Origin: Roseovarius aestuarii
GTDB taxonomy: Bacteria; Pseudomonadota; Alphaproteobacteria; Rhodobacterales; Rhodobacteraceae
Length of the DNA stretch: 64,000 nt
Direction: 5' to 3'
NCBI RefSeq assembly: GCF_019966515.1
Contig: NZ_JAIMIB010000001.1
Location: forward strand, 1-64,000
Numbering within the stretch: the first letter of the stretch is position 1; every line of letters starts with the position of its first letter. The notes under the pieces are model-generated. The model saw only the letters and a program-made list of their open reading frames with translations, had not been told where the DNA came from and searched no databases. Shown here in pieces: positions 63,850-64,000 of the stretch. A program made the position numbers and the translations under genes.

Positions 63850-64000
63850 ATGCGCCCCACAGATATCTTATCGCATCCTCCCCGTGTGCTTGGTCAAACT
63901 GAGCGCGAATTCTTTTTCGATCAGGGCTATGTCGTTCGGGAAAAGGCGATCAGCGATGACTGGCTGGCCCGGCTCAACGCGGCGATCGATGCCCAGGTTG
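63850..64000 (+). CDS. Phytanoyl-CoA dioxygenase (PhyH) family protein, N-terminal fragment
   Basis: An ATG at 63850 opens a frame that runs off the right edge after 50 codons. The visible part (FFFDQGYVVREKAISDDWLA) matches the N-terminal segment of PhyH-type Fe(II)/2-oxoglutarate dioxygenases. The iron ligands lie outside the window. A GGAAGA lies before the ATG. It is 18 bases after the racemase-like gene, so they are likely one operon. Confidence 0.68.
   Translation, partial: MRPTDILSHPPRVLGQTEREFFFDQGYVVREKAISDDWLARLNAAIDAQV

Overview
The window reads as chromosomal DNA of a marine Rhodobacteraceae (Roseobacter-group) alphaproteobacterium. GC content is high with strong GC bias at third codon positions. 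It carries family hallmarks: a fused two-domain betaine-type permease, a TIGR02186 protein paired with a TauE/SafE exporter, an alphaproteobacterial LuxR/LuxI pair, gcvTHP behind a tandem glycine riboswitch, a split zur-znuCB/znuA locus and tupBCA. About 57 protein genes are supported. No rRNA, tRNA, CRISPR array, insertion sequence or prophage was seen. Gene identities rest on motif and family recognition by eye, not on database searches.

Layout. 1-3072 (-): quaternary-amine/betaine-type ABC permease (runs off the left edge) and ATPase, divergent from a LysR regulator. 4423-6840: histone-deacetylase-like hydrolase and an MscS channel. 7018-7910: rsfS and rlmH, with a possible 18-codon leader. 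8049-12946: an AMP-ligase/thiolase pair convergent with a nitroreductase and the full biotin ECF transporter bioMNY. 13126-18248: gpmI, an EnvC-like protein, ctpA, rppH and a small secreted protein. 18548-20171: quorum-sensing locus (small ORF, luxR, luxI). 20324-22578: small helicase and SDR. 22688-28711 (mostly -): TIGR02186/TSUP, two LysE exporters, rimI-tsaB-nfu, usp, pncA. 28810-33040: trhO, MFS transporter, HemG-like flavodoxin and nnrS, the last two with FNR-type boxes. 33438-38735: lytic transglycosylase, an unrecognised 426-aa protein and two paralogous RTX metalloprotease-like proteins.

39121-45145: gatB, then tesA and ybbA whose start codons overlap in one CCATGG, ybbP and a small membrane protein. 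45227-49919 (-): gcvP, gcvH, gcvT and the glycine riboswitch, with terminator-like hairpins after gcvP and between gcvH and gcvP. 50396-52670: cupin and acyl-CoA synthetase. 52783-55847: zinc uptake under a visible Zur-type operator. 55901-57025: ferric-iron binding protein with a TGA-N9-TCA iron-type operator and a strong terminator. 57060-62918 (-): tungstate transporter tupBCA, a GlcD-like flavoprotein, a metallo-beta-lactamase-fold protein and an ArgE-like deacetylase. 63049-64000 (+): an Asp/Glu-racemase-type protein and the start of a PhyH-type dioxygenase, cut by the window edge.

Much is conserved housekeeping. The parts that stand out are the ligase/thiolase pair beside bioMNY, which resembles the yhfU-yhfT-yhfS set of Bacillus; the paired RTX proteins that both lack the Met-turn methionine; the fused tesA/ybbA starts; the hairpin inside gcvTHP; and the readable metal and NO/low-oxygen operators. 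No wholly new multi-gene system could be demonstrated from sequence alone.
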